From: Curvibacter lanceolatus ATCC 14669
GTDB taxonomy: Bacteria; Pseudomonadota; Gammaproteobacteria; Burkholderiales; Burkholderiaceae_C
Assembly (NCBI RefSeq): GCF_000381265.1
Contig: NZ_KB906254.1
Coordinates: forward strand, 186,001-250,000
Direction: 5' to 3'
Length of the DNA: 64,000 nt
In this document: in pieces, positions 51,172-59,747 of the stretch
Layout of the letters: every line of letters begins with the position of its first letter
Position numbering within the stretch: position 1 is the stretch's first letter
The notes under the pieces: generated by a model
What the model was told of the DNA's origin: nothing
The model's input: only the letters and a program-made list of their open reading frames with translations
The model's database searches: none
Program-made: the position numbers and the translations under genes

Positions 51172-52875
51172 TCAGCTCCCGGCCCGACGGTAGACCAGCA
51201 CCGATTCGCGCTGCTCACCCTGGCGCCACACATTGGTCTCGTAGATCCAGTTCGGGCCGTCGTGGGTTTCCAGCCAGCCCACCAGCTGGTTGCGGTCCAC
51301 CAGCAGCCAGTCACAGCGGGGGGCCGACCCGGTGGGCACCAGGCGCAGGTCGCCATGCACCTGGAAGGCCGCCGTCTGGTCGGGGCTCAGGCCGTAGACC
51401 TCGGCGCAGGTGGCCGTGCCCATCAGGGCCCGGGCCGAATGCACCATGCTGGCATAGCTCAGCGCGTAGTCGAGCAGCGGCAGCCACAGCGTCATCAGCA
51501 GAATCCAGCCCAGGGCCGCACCGCCAGCGGGCAGCACCAGGCTTTTCCAGATCGCGGCGCGGTGGCGACCGGCCCGCCACTTCACCAGCCACATCCAGGC
51601 GCCGGTGGCGGCCACCGCGCACAGCAGGGGGAGCCACGACAGCTCCGGCCGGAAGCCTGGGGCCAGGCGCGCCACGTTGGCGGCCGGTTGGGCCGGAAAG
51701 CCGGTCTGCATGGCCAGCCACACCACCCAGATCACCAGCGCAGCGCTGGTGAAGAACAGCAGCGTGAACCAGTCGATCAGCGCCCCCATGCTGCGGCTCA
51801 GGGTGGGCAGGGCGAAGGCGGCCAGGGTGGCCAGTGCGGGCAGGCCCAGCAACAGCGCACGGTCGGCCGGCTGCGTGCTGAAGGTGATCGCCACCGACAC
51901 GGCCACGAAGCAGATGGGCAGCCCCAGGTGCAGGGGCCACCGCCCGTTGCGCAGATGATGGCGCCAGCGCCACAGCGACCACAGCGCCAGTGGCCAGGCC
52001 GGCCAGGCAAACCACAGCAGCAGGCGGGCCAGGCTGCGCGTCTCGCCAAAGCTGGGCCACACCAGGCGCCAGTGCGCCAGATCGAGCTGGTAGACCAGCG
52101 CGCCCACCGCGGCCGTCACGCCCGCGGCGGCCAGCGAGGCCTCGCGGGGCCAGCCTGGGCGTTGTCGGCCTTCGGTGTCGGCGTCGCTCTGCAGCCGGGT
52201 CAGGACGGCGCTGGCCGCGCCCAGCACCAGCGCCACCGTGGGCGCGCCGCTCAGGGCCAGGCCGCCCAGGCCCAGCACCAGGGCGGTCAGGGGTGTCCAG
52301 CGTCGGTAGGGGCTGGCGGCCACCGCATAGAAGGTGAGTGTGGTGCAGGTGAGTTGGGCCAGGTAAGAGGTGACCTCGTGGCTGGGCCGGGCCAGGCCCA
52401 GGCAGGCCATCAGCGCCAGCAGGCCGCCATCTGCCAGGGCGCGGGCGTAATCATTGGGTTGGGCCTCGCCGCCGAAGGCAAAGGCCACGGGTTGGGCCCG
52501 CGGGCTGCGGGCCAGGTAGTACACCCCGTACCAGGTGGCCACCAGGGTCAGGGCCAGCATGGCCATGAAGGGCAATCGGGTCACCAGCTCGGGGGCCCAG
52601 CTGCTTGGCGCCAGTTGCAGCATCCAGGCCCCGATCCAGTAAGCCAGCAGGCCATCGTTCTCGGGCGCCAGCCCGGCCAGGGTGGGTTGCATCCAGCGGG
52701 TGTGGCCGGCGGCCATTTCCAGCATGTAGCCCAGCTCGGCGATGTCGGCACCCTTCCAGGGCGCACGGCCCCAGAAGCCGGCCAGCACATAGGCGGCACA
52801 CAGGCCGATCAGGGCCCAGCGGGGCAGGCGACGGACAGCGCTTTGGGCAACGATGGCGGGTGAGGTCGAGTTCAA
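51172..52875 (-). CDS. Membrane glycosyltransferase, ArnT/GT39-like
   Basis: About 567 aa with a dozen hydrophobic segments and a soluble C-terminal part. The first external loop has PWKGADIAELGYMLEMA, in the place of the acidic pair of PMT/ArnT transferases that use polyprenyl-phosphate sugars. The start is uncertain: TTG at 52875 is used because the TTG at 52941 directly abuts the T-run of the rpmE2 terminator; neither has a clear ribosome site. Acceptor unknown. It is followed by the MATE gene after 2 bases, so both are probably one unit. Confidence 0.65.
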   Translation of the reverse strand: MNSTSPAIVAQSAVRRLPRWALIGLCAAYVLAGFWGRAPWKGADIAELGYMLEMAAGHTRWMQPTLAGLAPENDGLLAYWIGAWMLQLAPSSWAPELVTRLPFMAMLALTLVATWYGVYYLARSPRAQPVAFAFGGEAQPNDYARALADGGLLALMACLGLARPSHEVTSYLAQLTCTTLTFYAVAASPYRRWTPLTALVLGLGGLALSGAPTVALVLGAASAVLTRLQSDADTEGRQRPGWPREASLAAAGVTAAVGALVYQLDLAHWRLVWPSFGETRSLARLLLWFAWPAWPLALWSLWRWRHHLRNGRWPLHLGLPICFVAVSVAITFSTQPADRALLLGLPALATLAAFALPTLSRSMGALIDWFTLLFFTSAALVIWVVWLAMQTGFPAQPAANVARLAPGFRPELSWLPLLCAVAATGAWMWLVKWRAGRHRAAIWKSLVLPAGGAALGWILLMTLWLPLLDYALSYASMVHSARALMGTATCAEVYGLSPDQTAAFQVHGDLRLVPTGSAPRCDWLLVDRNQLVGWLETHDGPNWIYETNVWRQGEQRESVLVYRRAGS

Positions 52876-52942
52876 GGTGCGGGTCTGGGTGAGGCGGGGC
52901 CACCGGGCCGTCCGGTGCGCGGGCAAAAACGCAGCGGGCAAG

Positions 52943-52976
52943 AAAAAAGGCAGCTCGGGGACCGGGCTGCCTTTTT
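52943..52976 (-). terminator. Terminator after rpmE2
   Basis: GGCAGC (52949-52954) and GCTGCC (52966-52971) form a stem flanked by A6 on one side and T5 on the other, so it can act on both strands. Confidence 0.8.
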
Positions 52977-53022
52977 AGCAGAAGTCGAAGCGGCGAAAGC
53001 GGCACAAGCCGCCGCCAATGAC

Positions 53023-53289
53023 TTACTTGCTGGCGGTGGCCAGCTTGCCGAAACGGTTGCGGAAGCGTTCGACGCGACCACCCATGTTGTCCACCGACTT
53101 TTGGGTGCCGGTGTAGAAGGGGTGGGATTCGCTGGAGGTGTCCAGCTTGAACAGGGGCAGTTCGCGACCGTCTTCGGTCTTGCCCATTTCCTTGGTGTTC
53201 ACGCAGGAACGGGTCACAAACTTGAAACCGTTGGAGAGGTCCACAAACAGGACTTCGCGGTAGTTCGGGTGAATGCCTTCTTTGGCCAT
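53023..53289 (-). CDS. rpmE2: 50S ribosomal protein L31 type B
   Basis: Large-subunit protein. 88 aa from the ATG at 53289 ([19 protein letters not shown]). The zinc-binding CxxC pairs of the A-type L31 are absent (only one Cys), which identifies the zinc-independent form. [21 protein letters not shown] is the family C-terminal signature. In many bacteria this form is made on zinc starvation; no Zur site is evident here. Confidence 0.95.
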   Translation of the reverse strand: MAKEGIHPNYREVLFVDLSNGFKFVTRSCVNTKEMGKTEDGRELPLFKLDTSSESHPFYTGTQKSVDNMGGRVERFRNRFGKLATASK

Positions 53290-53317
53290 GGTCTTACCTT
53301 TTAGGAAGTTGCGAGAG

Positions 53318-53339
53318 CCACTGCACAAACCACTGCACA
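53318..53339 (-). repeat. Tandem 10-bp repeat in the rpmE2 leader
   Basis: CCACTGCACA occurs twice with a 12-bp period (53318-53327 and 53330-53339), between the promoter and the start of rpmE2. Confidence 0.6.
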
Positions 53340-53362
53340 GCACTTTTCGCCAAAAGCCCTCG

Positions 53363-53392
53363 ATTATCCCATTTTTCTGACAGGCGGCTCAA
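53363..53392 (-). promoter_or_regulatory. Sigma-70 promoter of rpmE2
   Basis: On the minus strand TTGAGC (53392-53387), an 18-bp spacer and GATAAT (53368-53363). It would give a leader of about 65 nt. Confidence 0.6.
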
Positions 53393-53415
53393 GGCATTTC
53401 TGCCCCCAGCCCGAT

Positions 53416-54717
53416 TTATATCGGTTCCACCCCGCACCAGTTCACCAGGTAATGGGCCAATGTCAGGGTGACCCGGCGCATGCTGGCCAGTGAAACGGCC
53501 TCGTCGATGCCATGGATGTCGCGCGCCAGCGGGCCGTAGTTGGTGACCGGGATGTCGGTCATCAGGCTGAAGTGGCGCCCGTCGGTGGTGGCGGTGCAGG
53601 CCAGGCGCTCGGCGTCGCGGCCGTTCACCGCCCGGTGGGCCTGGGCCAGGGCCTGCATGGCCGGGTGCTCCAGGTCGTACACGCAGCCTGGCGAGCGGTG
53701 GCCCCGGGTGCTGATCTCGACCTGCAGGGCCGGGTTCAGCGCCTGGGCCTTGGCGCGCAGGCGCTGGCTGATCTGAGCCACCGCGGCATCGGGCTCGGTG
53801 CCCGGGTAGTAGCTGCAGCGCAGGCCCAGGGTGCAGGTGCAGGGCACGGAAGAGTTCCATTCACCCCCCTCGATGCGCCCCAGGTTGAAGTTGATCGGGT
53901 GGGCCACGTCGCGGAAGGCCGGGTGGCGGTTCTCGGGTGCGTTCCACTCGGCTTCCAGCAGCTTCAGGTCGGCCATCAGTTCGTGGGCCGCCTCGATCGG
54001 GTTCAGGCCCTGGCCCATGTAGGCCACATGGGCGGGGCGGCCCGTCAGGGTGACGAACAGCCAGCTCACACCGACCTGGGCCGCCATCAGGGTTTCGGCA
54101 AAAGGCTCGGGGATGATCACCGCGTCGAAGTCGCTCAGGCGGGCCCGGGCCAGGGTGTTCTGCAGGGCATGCACCGTGGCCAGGGTGCCGTTGCCGGTGT
54201 TTTCTTCGTCCAGCACGGCATTGAAGCCGACCACCCCGGCCGGTTGCAGGCCGAGCCGGCGCAAGGCCTTGAACGCCATCAGGGCGCACACGATGCCGCC
54301 CTTCATGTCGCCCGCGCCCCGGCCGAACAGCCAGTCGTCCTTCACATGGGGCTCAAAGGGCGGTGCGCTCCAGAGCTGTTCGGGCCCGGTGGGCACCACG
54401 TCGAGGTGCCCGTTGAACAGCACCGAGCGTCCGCCCCCCTGTCTGGGCAGGTGGCGGGCCAGCAGGTTGTGCCGCCCGCCATCCGGGTCGCAGGGGCAAG
54501 AGAACATCGGTGAGCTGCGGATGCGATCGCTGTCGAGCACGATGCGTTCGCAGTCCAGGCCCAGCGCTTGCAGCCGGGCTTCCAGAAAATCGGCTGCCGG
54601 CTGCTCAGCCCCCGAGGGGCTGCGCGCGGCCACGAAGGCACTCAGGGTGTCGATCATCTCGGCATCCAGCTGGGCCACGGCCTGTTGCAAGCGGGCTGCG
54701 TCGGGGGTGGGGTGCAT
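53416..54717 (-). CDS. M20 metallodeacylase, ArgE/DapE type
   Basis: Zinc amidohydrolase that removes acyl groups from N-acyl amino acids; acetylornithine deacetylase-like. 433 aa from the ATG at 54717, chosen over 54723 because AAGGA then has a 5-base spacing. Metal residues: His104 and Asp106 in NGHLDVVP, Asp137 in GAGDMKGG, Glu171-Glu172 in LDEENTGNG, and a His in the IHGIDEAV near the C-terminus. Classical ArgE is about 380 aa, and no other arginine gene is near, so a different N-acyl substrate is plausible. Divergent from the amidase. Confidence 0.82.
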   Translation of the reverse strand: MHPTPDAARLQQAVAQLDAEMIDTLSAFVAARSPSGAEQPAADFLEARLQALGLDCERIVLDSDRIRSSPMFSCPCDPDGGRHNLLARHLPRQGGGRSVLFNGHLDVVPTGPEQLWSAPPFEPHVKDDWLFGRGAGDMKGGIVCALMAFKALRRLGLQPAGVVGFNAVLDEENTGNGTLATVHALQNTLARARLSDFDAVIIPEPFAETLMAAQVGVSWLFVTLTGRPAHVAYMGQGLNPIEAAHELMADLKLLEAEWNAPENRHPAFRDVAHPINFNLGRIEGGEWNSSVPCTCTLGLRCSYYPGTEPDAAVAQISQRLRAKAQALNPALQVEISTRGHRSPGCVYDLEHPAMQALAQAHRAVNGRDAERLACTATTDGRHFSLMTDIPVTNYGPLARDIHGIDEAVSLASMRRVTLTLAHYLVNWCGVEPI

Positions 54718-54848
54718 GGTCATTCCTTGGGCTGATGAAGGGGGAAACAGATGAATAGGGTTCGGCCCTGCGGGGCCCAGGCGGGCTGGCAAGCGGCCTG
54801 GGGGGTATGCTGCAGCGCATGTTCAACCCCGTGCAGGACCCGTCTGAC

Positions 54849-56252
54849 ATGAACGAACTCTGGCGTCTTTCGGCCACCGAGCTGGCCGCCCTGATCCGAA
54901 CCCGGCGCGTCAGTGCCACCGAGGTGGCCCAGGCCGCGCTGGCGCGGCTGGAGGCGGTCAACCCGGCCCTCAACGCGGTGGTCGAGCACCGGCCCGAGCA
55001 GGTGCTGGCCCAGGCGGCGGGCGTGGATGCGGCGCTGGCCCGTGGCGAGGCCCTGGGCCCGCTGGCCGGCGTGCCGGTGACCACCAAGGTCAATGTCGAT
55101 CAGCAAGGCTTTGCCACCACCAACGGCCTGCGCGCCCAGCAAGACTGGGTGGCGCAACACAACAGCCCGGTGGTCGACAACCTGGTGCGGGGCGGTGCGG
55201 TGCTGCTGGGGCGCACCAACACGCCGGCCTTCAGCTACCGCTGGTTCACCAGCAACCTGCTGCATGGCCGCACCCTCAACCCGCGCGACCCCCGCCTCAC
55301 GCCCGGGGGCTCCTCGGGCGGCGCCGGGGCGGCCGTGGCGGCCGGCATCGGCGCCCTGGCCCATGGCACCGACATCGCCGGCTCGGTGCGCTACCCGGCC
55401 TATGCCTGTGGCGTGCACGGGCTGCGGCCCTCGCTGGGGCGCATTCCGGCCTACAACGCCAGCTCGCCCGAGCGGGGCATCGGCCCGCAGCTGATGGCCG
55501 CTTCGGGCCCGCTGGCCCGCAGCGTGGCCGACCTGCGCCTGGCCCTGCAGGTGATGTCGGCCGCCGATGCGCGCGACCCCTGGTGGGTGCCGGCGCCGCT
55601 GCAAGGCCCCGAGGTGCCGAAGCGGGTGGCCCTGTGCCTGCGCCCCGACGGCCTGGCCACCTGCCCCGAGGGCGTGGCTGCCTTGCTTGACGCGGCGCGC
55701 CGCCTGCGTGATGCGGGCTGGCAGGTGGAGGAGATCGATCAATTGCCGCCCCTGCGCGAGGCCGTCGAGCTGCAAAAGCGCCTCTGGATCGGCGACGGCT
55801 ACGCCGCGCAATGGGCCGCTGCCCAGCGCGAGGGCGACCCCGGGGCACTGGCCGCACTGGCAGGCCAGCGTGCGCTGGCCGAGCGCCTGGACGCCAACAG
55901 CCTGCCGGCCACGCTCACCCGCCGCGCCACCCTGGTGCGCGAGTGGCAGCTGTTCTTCGAGCGTTACCCGGTGCTGCTGCTGCCCGTCAGTGCCGAACTG
56001 CCCTTTGAGAACGACCTGGACCTGCAGGGCGAGGCCGCCTACGCCCGGGTCTGGGAGGCCCAGATGACCCAGATCGGTCTGCCCCTGATGGGCCTGCCCG
56101 GCCTCACGGTGACCACCGGCCTGGTGGGCCGCACCCCGGTGGGCGTGCAGCTCACGGCGGCCCGCTTCCGCGAAGACCTGTGCCTGGCTGCGGGCGAGGC
56201 CATCGAGGCCGGCGGCGTGCCGGCCATGCCGGTCGATCCGGTATCGGCCTGA
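54849..56252 (+). CDS. Amidase signature enzyme
   Basis: 467 aa from the ATG at 54849; in-frame ATGs at 54807 and 54819 are alternatives. The Ser-cisSer-Lys triad is complete: Lys80 (PVTTKVN), Ser155 (GGSSGGAGA) and Ser179 (GTDIAGSVRYPA). Hydrolyses carboxamides to acids and ammonia; substrate unknown. No GatB or GatC gene is near, so it is not a GatCAB subunit in this context. Converges with the next gene, leaving 23 bases. Confidence 0.88.
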   Translation: MNELWRLSATELAALIRTRRVSATEVAQAALARLEAVNPALNAVVEHRPEQVLAQAAGVDAALARGEALGPLAGVPVTTKVNVDQQGFATTNGLRAQQDWVAQHNSPVVDNLVRGGAVLLGRTNTPAFSYRWFTSNLLHGRTLNPRDPRLTPGGSSGGAGAAVAAGIGALAHGTDIAGSVRYPAYACGVHGLRPSLGRIPAYNASSPERGIGPQLMAASGPLARSVADLRLALQVMSAADARDPWWVPAPLQGPEVPKRVALCLRPDGLATCPEGVAALLDAARRLRDAGWQVEEIDQLPPLREAVELQKRLWIGDGYAAQWAAAQREGDPGALAALAGQRALAERLDANSLPATLTRRATLVREWQLFFERYPVLLLPVSAELPFENDLDLQGEAAYARVWEAQMTQIGLPLMGLPGLTVTTGLVGRTPVGVQLTAARFREDLCLAAGEAIEAGGVPAMPVDPVSA

Positions 56253-56275
56253 GCCCTGGCCGGGCACGGCGCTGT

Positions 56276-57580
56276 TCATGCGGCAGCGCTCAGCACCGCG
56301 TCCAGCCGCTCGACCAGTTCGTCGGCGTTGGCCCGCGAAAACACCAGGGGTGGGCGGATCTTCAGGCAGTTGGCCTGAGGGCCCGAGGCACTGAGCAGCA
56401 CCCCGGCGCGGCGCATGCCGTTCACCACCCGGGCGGCCAGCGGCCCATCGGCCTGCCGGCTGGCGCGGTCATTCACCAGCTCCACGCTCACAAACAGGCC
56501 GGCCCCCCGCACATCGCCCACCGCCTCATGGCGGCCGGCCAGTGACTGCAGGCCCTCGCGCAGGTACTGGCCCACGGCCAGGGCGTTGGCCTGCAGCGAC
56601 TCCTGCTCGATCACGTCGAGCACGGCGCTGGCCACCGCCATCGACACCGGGTTGCCCCCAAAGGTGTTGAAGTAGCGGCACTCGCGCCCGAAGGCGGCCA
56701 GCACCTCGGGCCGCACCGCCAGGCCGGCGACAGGGTGGCCGTTGCCCATGGGCTTGCCCAGGGTCACGATGTCGGGCACCAGGCCGTGGCGCTCAAAGCC
56801 CCAGAAGGCCTCACCGGTGCGGCCGAAGCCGGGCTGCACCTCGTCGGCGATGAACAGGCCGCCGGCTTCGCGCATGGCTTGCACGGCCGGCTGCAGAAAG
56901 CCCGCCGGGTCGGTGCACAGGCCGTCGCTGGAGAACACCGTGTCCACCAGCAGGGCCGCGGGCTGCAGGCCCTGGGCCTGCAAATCGGTGATGGCCGCAC
57001 GCACATCGCGGGCCAGGCGCTGGCCCAGTTCGGCCGCGGGCTCGCGGTAGCTGTCGGGCGCGGCCACGGTGCGCACCGCAGCGCCCAGCTTCATGCCGGC
57101 GCCCAGCGAAGGCGAGGCCTCGGCCAGCACCGTGGTCACGCCGTGGTAGGCCCAGCGGGTGATGACCACGCCCTGCGCCCCGGTGTGGGCGCGTGCGATG
57201 CGCAGCGCCAGGTCGTTGGCTTCGCTGCCGGTGCAGGTGAACATGGCCTGGCCCAGCTCGCGGGGCAGGTGGCCCAGCAGGCGCTCGGCGTAGTCGAGCA
57301 CGCCCTGGTGCAGGTAGCGGGTGTGGGTGTTGAGCTGGGCGGCCTGTTGGGTCAGGGCCTGCACCACGCGAGGGTGGGCGTGGCCCACGCTGGCCACGTT
57401 GTTGTAGGCGTCGAGGTAGCGCCGGCCCTGGGCGTCGTACAGCGACACGCCTTCGCCGCGCACCAGGTGCAGCGGCTCTTCGTAGAAAAGGCGGTAGGCG
57501 GGGCCCAGCAGGCGGGCGCGGCGTTCGAGCAGGGCGGTGGTGTCGGGTGGGCTGGAGGGCGAGTTGAAGGGAGTGTGCAT
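56276..57580 (-). CDS. Class III PLP enzyme, AGXT2L-type (amino-alcohol-phosphate phospho-lyase)
   Basis: 434 aa. PLP Lys276 lies in GKPMGNGHPVAG and Asp246 in FIADEVQPGFGRTGEAFW. GKPMGNGHP and the early NNVASVGHAHP...NTHTRYLH are the marks of the AGXT2L group, whose human members ETNPPL and PHYKPL are not transaminases but release phosphate and ammonia from phosphoethanolamine or 5-phosphohydroxylysine, giving an aldehyde. The gene lies 11 bases after a hydroxylysine-kinase-like gene, supporting that chemistry. A generic omega-aminotransferase remains possible. Confidence 0.8.
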   Translation of the reverse strand: MHTPFNSPSSPPDTTALLERRARLLGPAYRLFYEEPLHLVRGEGVSLYDAQGRRYLDAYNNVASVGHAHPRVVQALTQQAAQLNTHTRYLHQGVLDYAERLLGHLPRELGQAMFTCTGSEANDLALRIARAHTGAQGVVITRWAYHGVTTVLAEASPSLGAGMKLGAAVRTVAAPDSYREPAAELGQRLARDVRAAITDLQAQGLQPAALLVDTVFSSDGLCTDPAGFLQPAVQAMREAGGLFIADEVQPGFGRTGEAFWGFERHGLVPDIVTLGKPMGNGHPVAGLAVRPEVLAAFGRECRYFNTFGGNPVSMAVASAVLDVIEQESLQANALAVGQYLREGLQSLAGRHEAVGDVRGAGLFVSVELVNDRASRQADGPLAARVVNGMRRAGVLLSASGPQANCLKIRPPLVFSRANADELVERLDAVLSAAA

Positions 57581-57591
57581 GGTGAAGGCTT

Positions 57592-58704
57592 TCAGCGGCA
57601 GGCTTGCAGAAGTGCGGCTTCAGCCTGGGCCGGGGTGGCGGAGTCCAGGGCCTGAAGTCGGGCCCAGGAGATGGCGTTGTTGCGCAGCAGGTAAGGCGCG
57701 TTGTCGGGCTGGCGCGCCGCCCGCCAGCCGCTGATGGCCACCACCATCACCAGGCGGGCCCGCACCAGATCGGTCAGCAGTTGCAGCTCCAGGGCCTGCA
57801 GCGGCCATTCGGCGTGGTAGGCCGCCGCAAAGCCCGCGATGGCGGCCAGCGCCCCGGCGGCGCCCCCCTCGCCGCGCTCGTCGAGCTGGTAGGAGGCGGC
57901 CACGGCCAGCTCGTTCACGCGCGGGGCCATCACCAGGTCGCCAAAGTCGAGGATGCCGCTGACCTGATCGCTGTGTTGCGCATCGACCAGCAGGTTGTAC
58001 AGGTTGAAGTCGTTGTGGATGGCCTGGCGCGGCAGGGCGCCCAGCCGAGGCAGCACGCGCTCGACAAAGCCATCGAGGGCCCGGTGGGCCAGGGCCTGGC
58101 GTGCCGGGTCGCTCACATGCACCAGCAGGCCGCGCACCAGGTCGGCCCGCTGGATGTCCCAGGGCAGGGCCTGCTCGCCGGCGGGGTGGCTGAAGTCGGC
58201 CAGGGCATGGTCCAGGCGGGCCAGCAGGCGGGCCACGTTCAGGCGTTGCGCCTCGGAGCGCGGGGCCTGCGGCATGGGCAGGCCCTCCAGGTAGCTGAAC
58301 AGGCGCACCACGCGCGGCCCGCCCTCGGGCCAGGGCAGGCTGAGGCTGGGCTGGCCGCTCTGGGTGGGCAGCAGGCGCTGCACCGGCAGCTCGGGGGCCT
58401 GGCGGGCCAGGTGCAGCAGCACCTGGGTCTGGAAGTCGGCCACCAGCGCGCTTTCCTGCGGGTGCGAGATCTTCAGCATGCAGGCCGGCCCCTGCGCGGG
58501 GCGCACCAGAAAGTTGGCGTCGCGCTCGCCGCTGAGGGCCTGCAATTCAAACCCGTGCAGGCCATAGTGCTGGCTCAGCAGGCCACGGGCCTCGTCCAGC
58601 GAGACCGGGGCGGGGGGCGCACTCAGCAAGGCGGCGCCGGGCAGCAGGGCCGCGCTGTCGTGCGCCGGCCGTTCCAGGGTGGAGGGCGGTGTGAGCGTGT
58701 TCAT
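57592..58704 (-). CDS. APH-fold kinase, hydroxylysine-kinase-like
   Basis: 370 aa from the ATG at 58704, one base after the stop of the preceding gene; a TTG at 58722 is less likely. ERDANF (60-65), Lys78 in MLKIS, the catalytic HNDFNLYN (230-237) and the metal loop DFGD (253-256) are in the order of aminoglycoside-phosphotransferase-fold kinases. ERDxNF, VRLFSYLEGLPM and the ELAVAASYQL tail resemble the HYKK (AGPHD1) branch, which uses GTP on 5-hydroxylysine. Substrate inferred only from this likeness and the next gene. Confidence 0.75.
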   Translation of the reverse strand: MNTLTPPSTLERPAHDSAALLPGAALLSAPPAPVSLDEARGLLSQHYGLHGFELQALSGERDANFLVRPAQGPACMLKISHPQESALVADFQTQVLLHLARQAPELPVQRLLPTQSGQPSLSLPWPEGGPRVVRLFSYLEGLPMPQAPRSEAQRLNVARLLARLDHALADFSHPAGEQALPWDIQRADLVRGLLVHVSDPARQALAHRALDGFVERVLPRLGALPRQAIHNDFNLYNLLVDAQHSDQVSGILDFGDLVMAPRVNELAVAASYQLDERGEGGAAGALAAIAGFAAAYHAEWPLQALELQLLTDLVRARLVMVVAISGWRAARQPDNAPYLLRNNAISWARLQALDSATPAQAEAALLQACR

Positions 58705-58705
58705 G

Positions 58706-59734
58706 TCACGCCACCGATTCAAAGCCGCGCAGCGCGCTCACCAGATTGGGCCCCAGGTCATCGCCCAGGTAGCCGCCCTCCTGCACCAGCACGGTGGGCA
58801 GGCCCAGGCGGGCGATCTCGGCCGTGATGCGGGCAAAGCCCGGGGTGCTGACGGCCAGCATGCGGTAGGGGTCGTGCTCGTGGGCGTCCAGCCCCAGGGC
58901 CAGCACCAGGGCGCCGGGGGCGTAGGCCCGCACGTGGGTCAGGGCCTGGTGCAGGGTCTGCAGGTAGCCCTCATCGCCCGTGCCGCGGGGCAGCGGCAGG
59001 TTGATGTTGTAGCCCAGGCCCTCGCCCTCGCCGTGCTCGTGGGCGTGGCCCGTGAAATAGGGCGTGCACACATGGGGGTCGGCATGCAGCGAGAGGGTCA
59101 GCACATCCTTGCGGCGCCAGAAGATGCCCTGGGTGCCGTTGCCATGGTGCACATCGATGTCCAGCACGGCCACCCGGGCATGGCGCTGGCGCAGGTGCTG
59201 GGCTGCAATGGCGCTGTTGTTGAGGTAGCAGAAGCCATTGGCCCGGTCGGTGTAGGCGTGGTGGCCTGGGGGGCGGCACAGCGCGTACACGGCGCGCTCA
59301 CCGGCCAGCACCAGTTCGGCCGCGTGGGTGGCGCTGTGGGCGGCGGCGGTGGCGGCCTGCCAGGTGTGGCGGCCGATGCTGCAGGCGTTGTCGCCCATGT
59401 GGTAGCCGGCCTGGCCCACCAGGTGCTCGGGGTAGGTGAAGGGCTGGCCGGGGAAAGGGTAGACGTTGGGCATCACCTCGTCGGAGGCGTTTTCGAGCTG
59501 CTGCCAGCGCTCCCAGGCGGTCTCCAGAAAGTGCAGGTACTGCGGTGTGTGGATGGCAGCGCGCGGGCCGGGGCCATGGTCGTCCGGGGCCAGCACCGTG
59601 TGGCCTGCGCCCTGGGCCGCAGTCAGCAGCCGGGTGGCACGTTCGGGTTGCTCGTTGCTGCGCTTGAGGCGGCCGCGCACGATGAACTGTTGCGGGTCGT
59701 GGCCCTGGTGCTGGTCGGAGTGGACGATCTTCAT
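58706..59734 (-). CDS. Histone-deacetylase-family hydrolase, acetylpolyamine amidohydrolase type
   Basis: 342 aa. Zinc ligands Asp194, His196 (DIDVHHGNGTQ) and Asp283 (GLDAHEHDP), general base pair His158-His159 (RPPGHHA) and Tyr322 (EGGYL) are all present; the numbering runs almost parallel to the Mycoplana acetylpolyamine amidohydrolase as I recall it. Removes acetyl groups from acetylated amines. A close paralogue lies 1.7 kb upstream. Thirteen bases after the GntR gene and directly coupled to the kinase. Confidence 0.88.
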   Translation of the reverse strand: MKIVHSDQHQGHDPQQFIVRGRLKRSNEQPERATRLLTAAQGAGHTVLAPDDHGPGPRAAIHTPQYLHFLETAWERWQQLENASDEVMPNVYPFPGQPFTYPEHLVGQAGYHMGDNACSIGRHTWQAATAAAHSATHAAELVLAGERAVYALCRPPGHHAYTDRANGFCYLNNSAIAAQHLRQRHARVAVLDIDVHHGNGTQGIFWRRKDVLTLSLHADPHVCTPYFTGHAHEHGEGEGLGYNINLPLPRGTGDEGYLQTLHQALTHVRAYAPGALVLALGLDAHEHDPYRMLAVSTPGFARITAEIARLGLPTVLVQEGGYLGDDLGPNLVSALRGFESVA

Positions 59735-59747
59735 GGCGGTTGGGGGG

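Noticed and set aside
52876-52941. TTG start at 52941 for the ArnT-like gene
   Set aside because: It directly follows the T-run of the rpmE2 terminator; the extra residues show no homology pattern.
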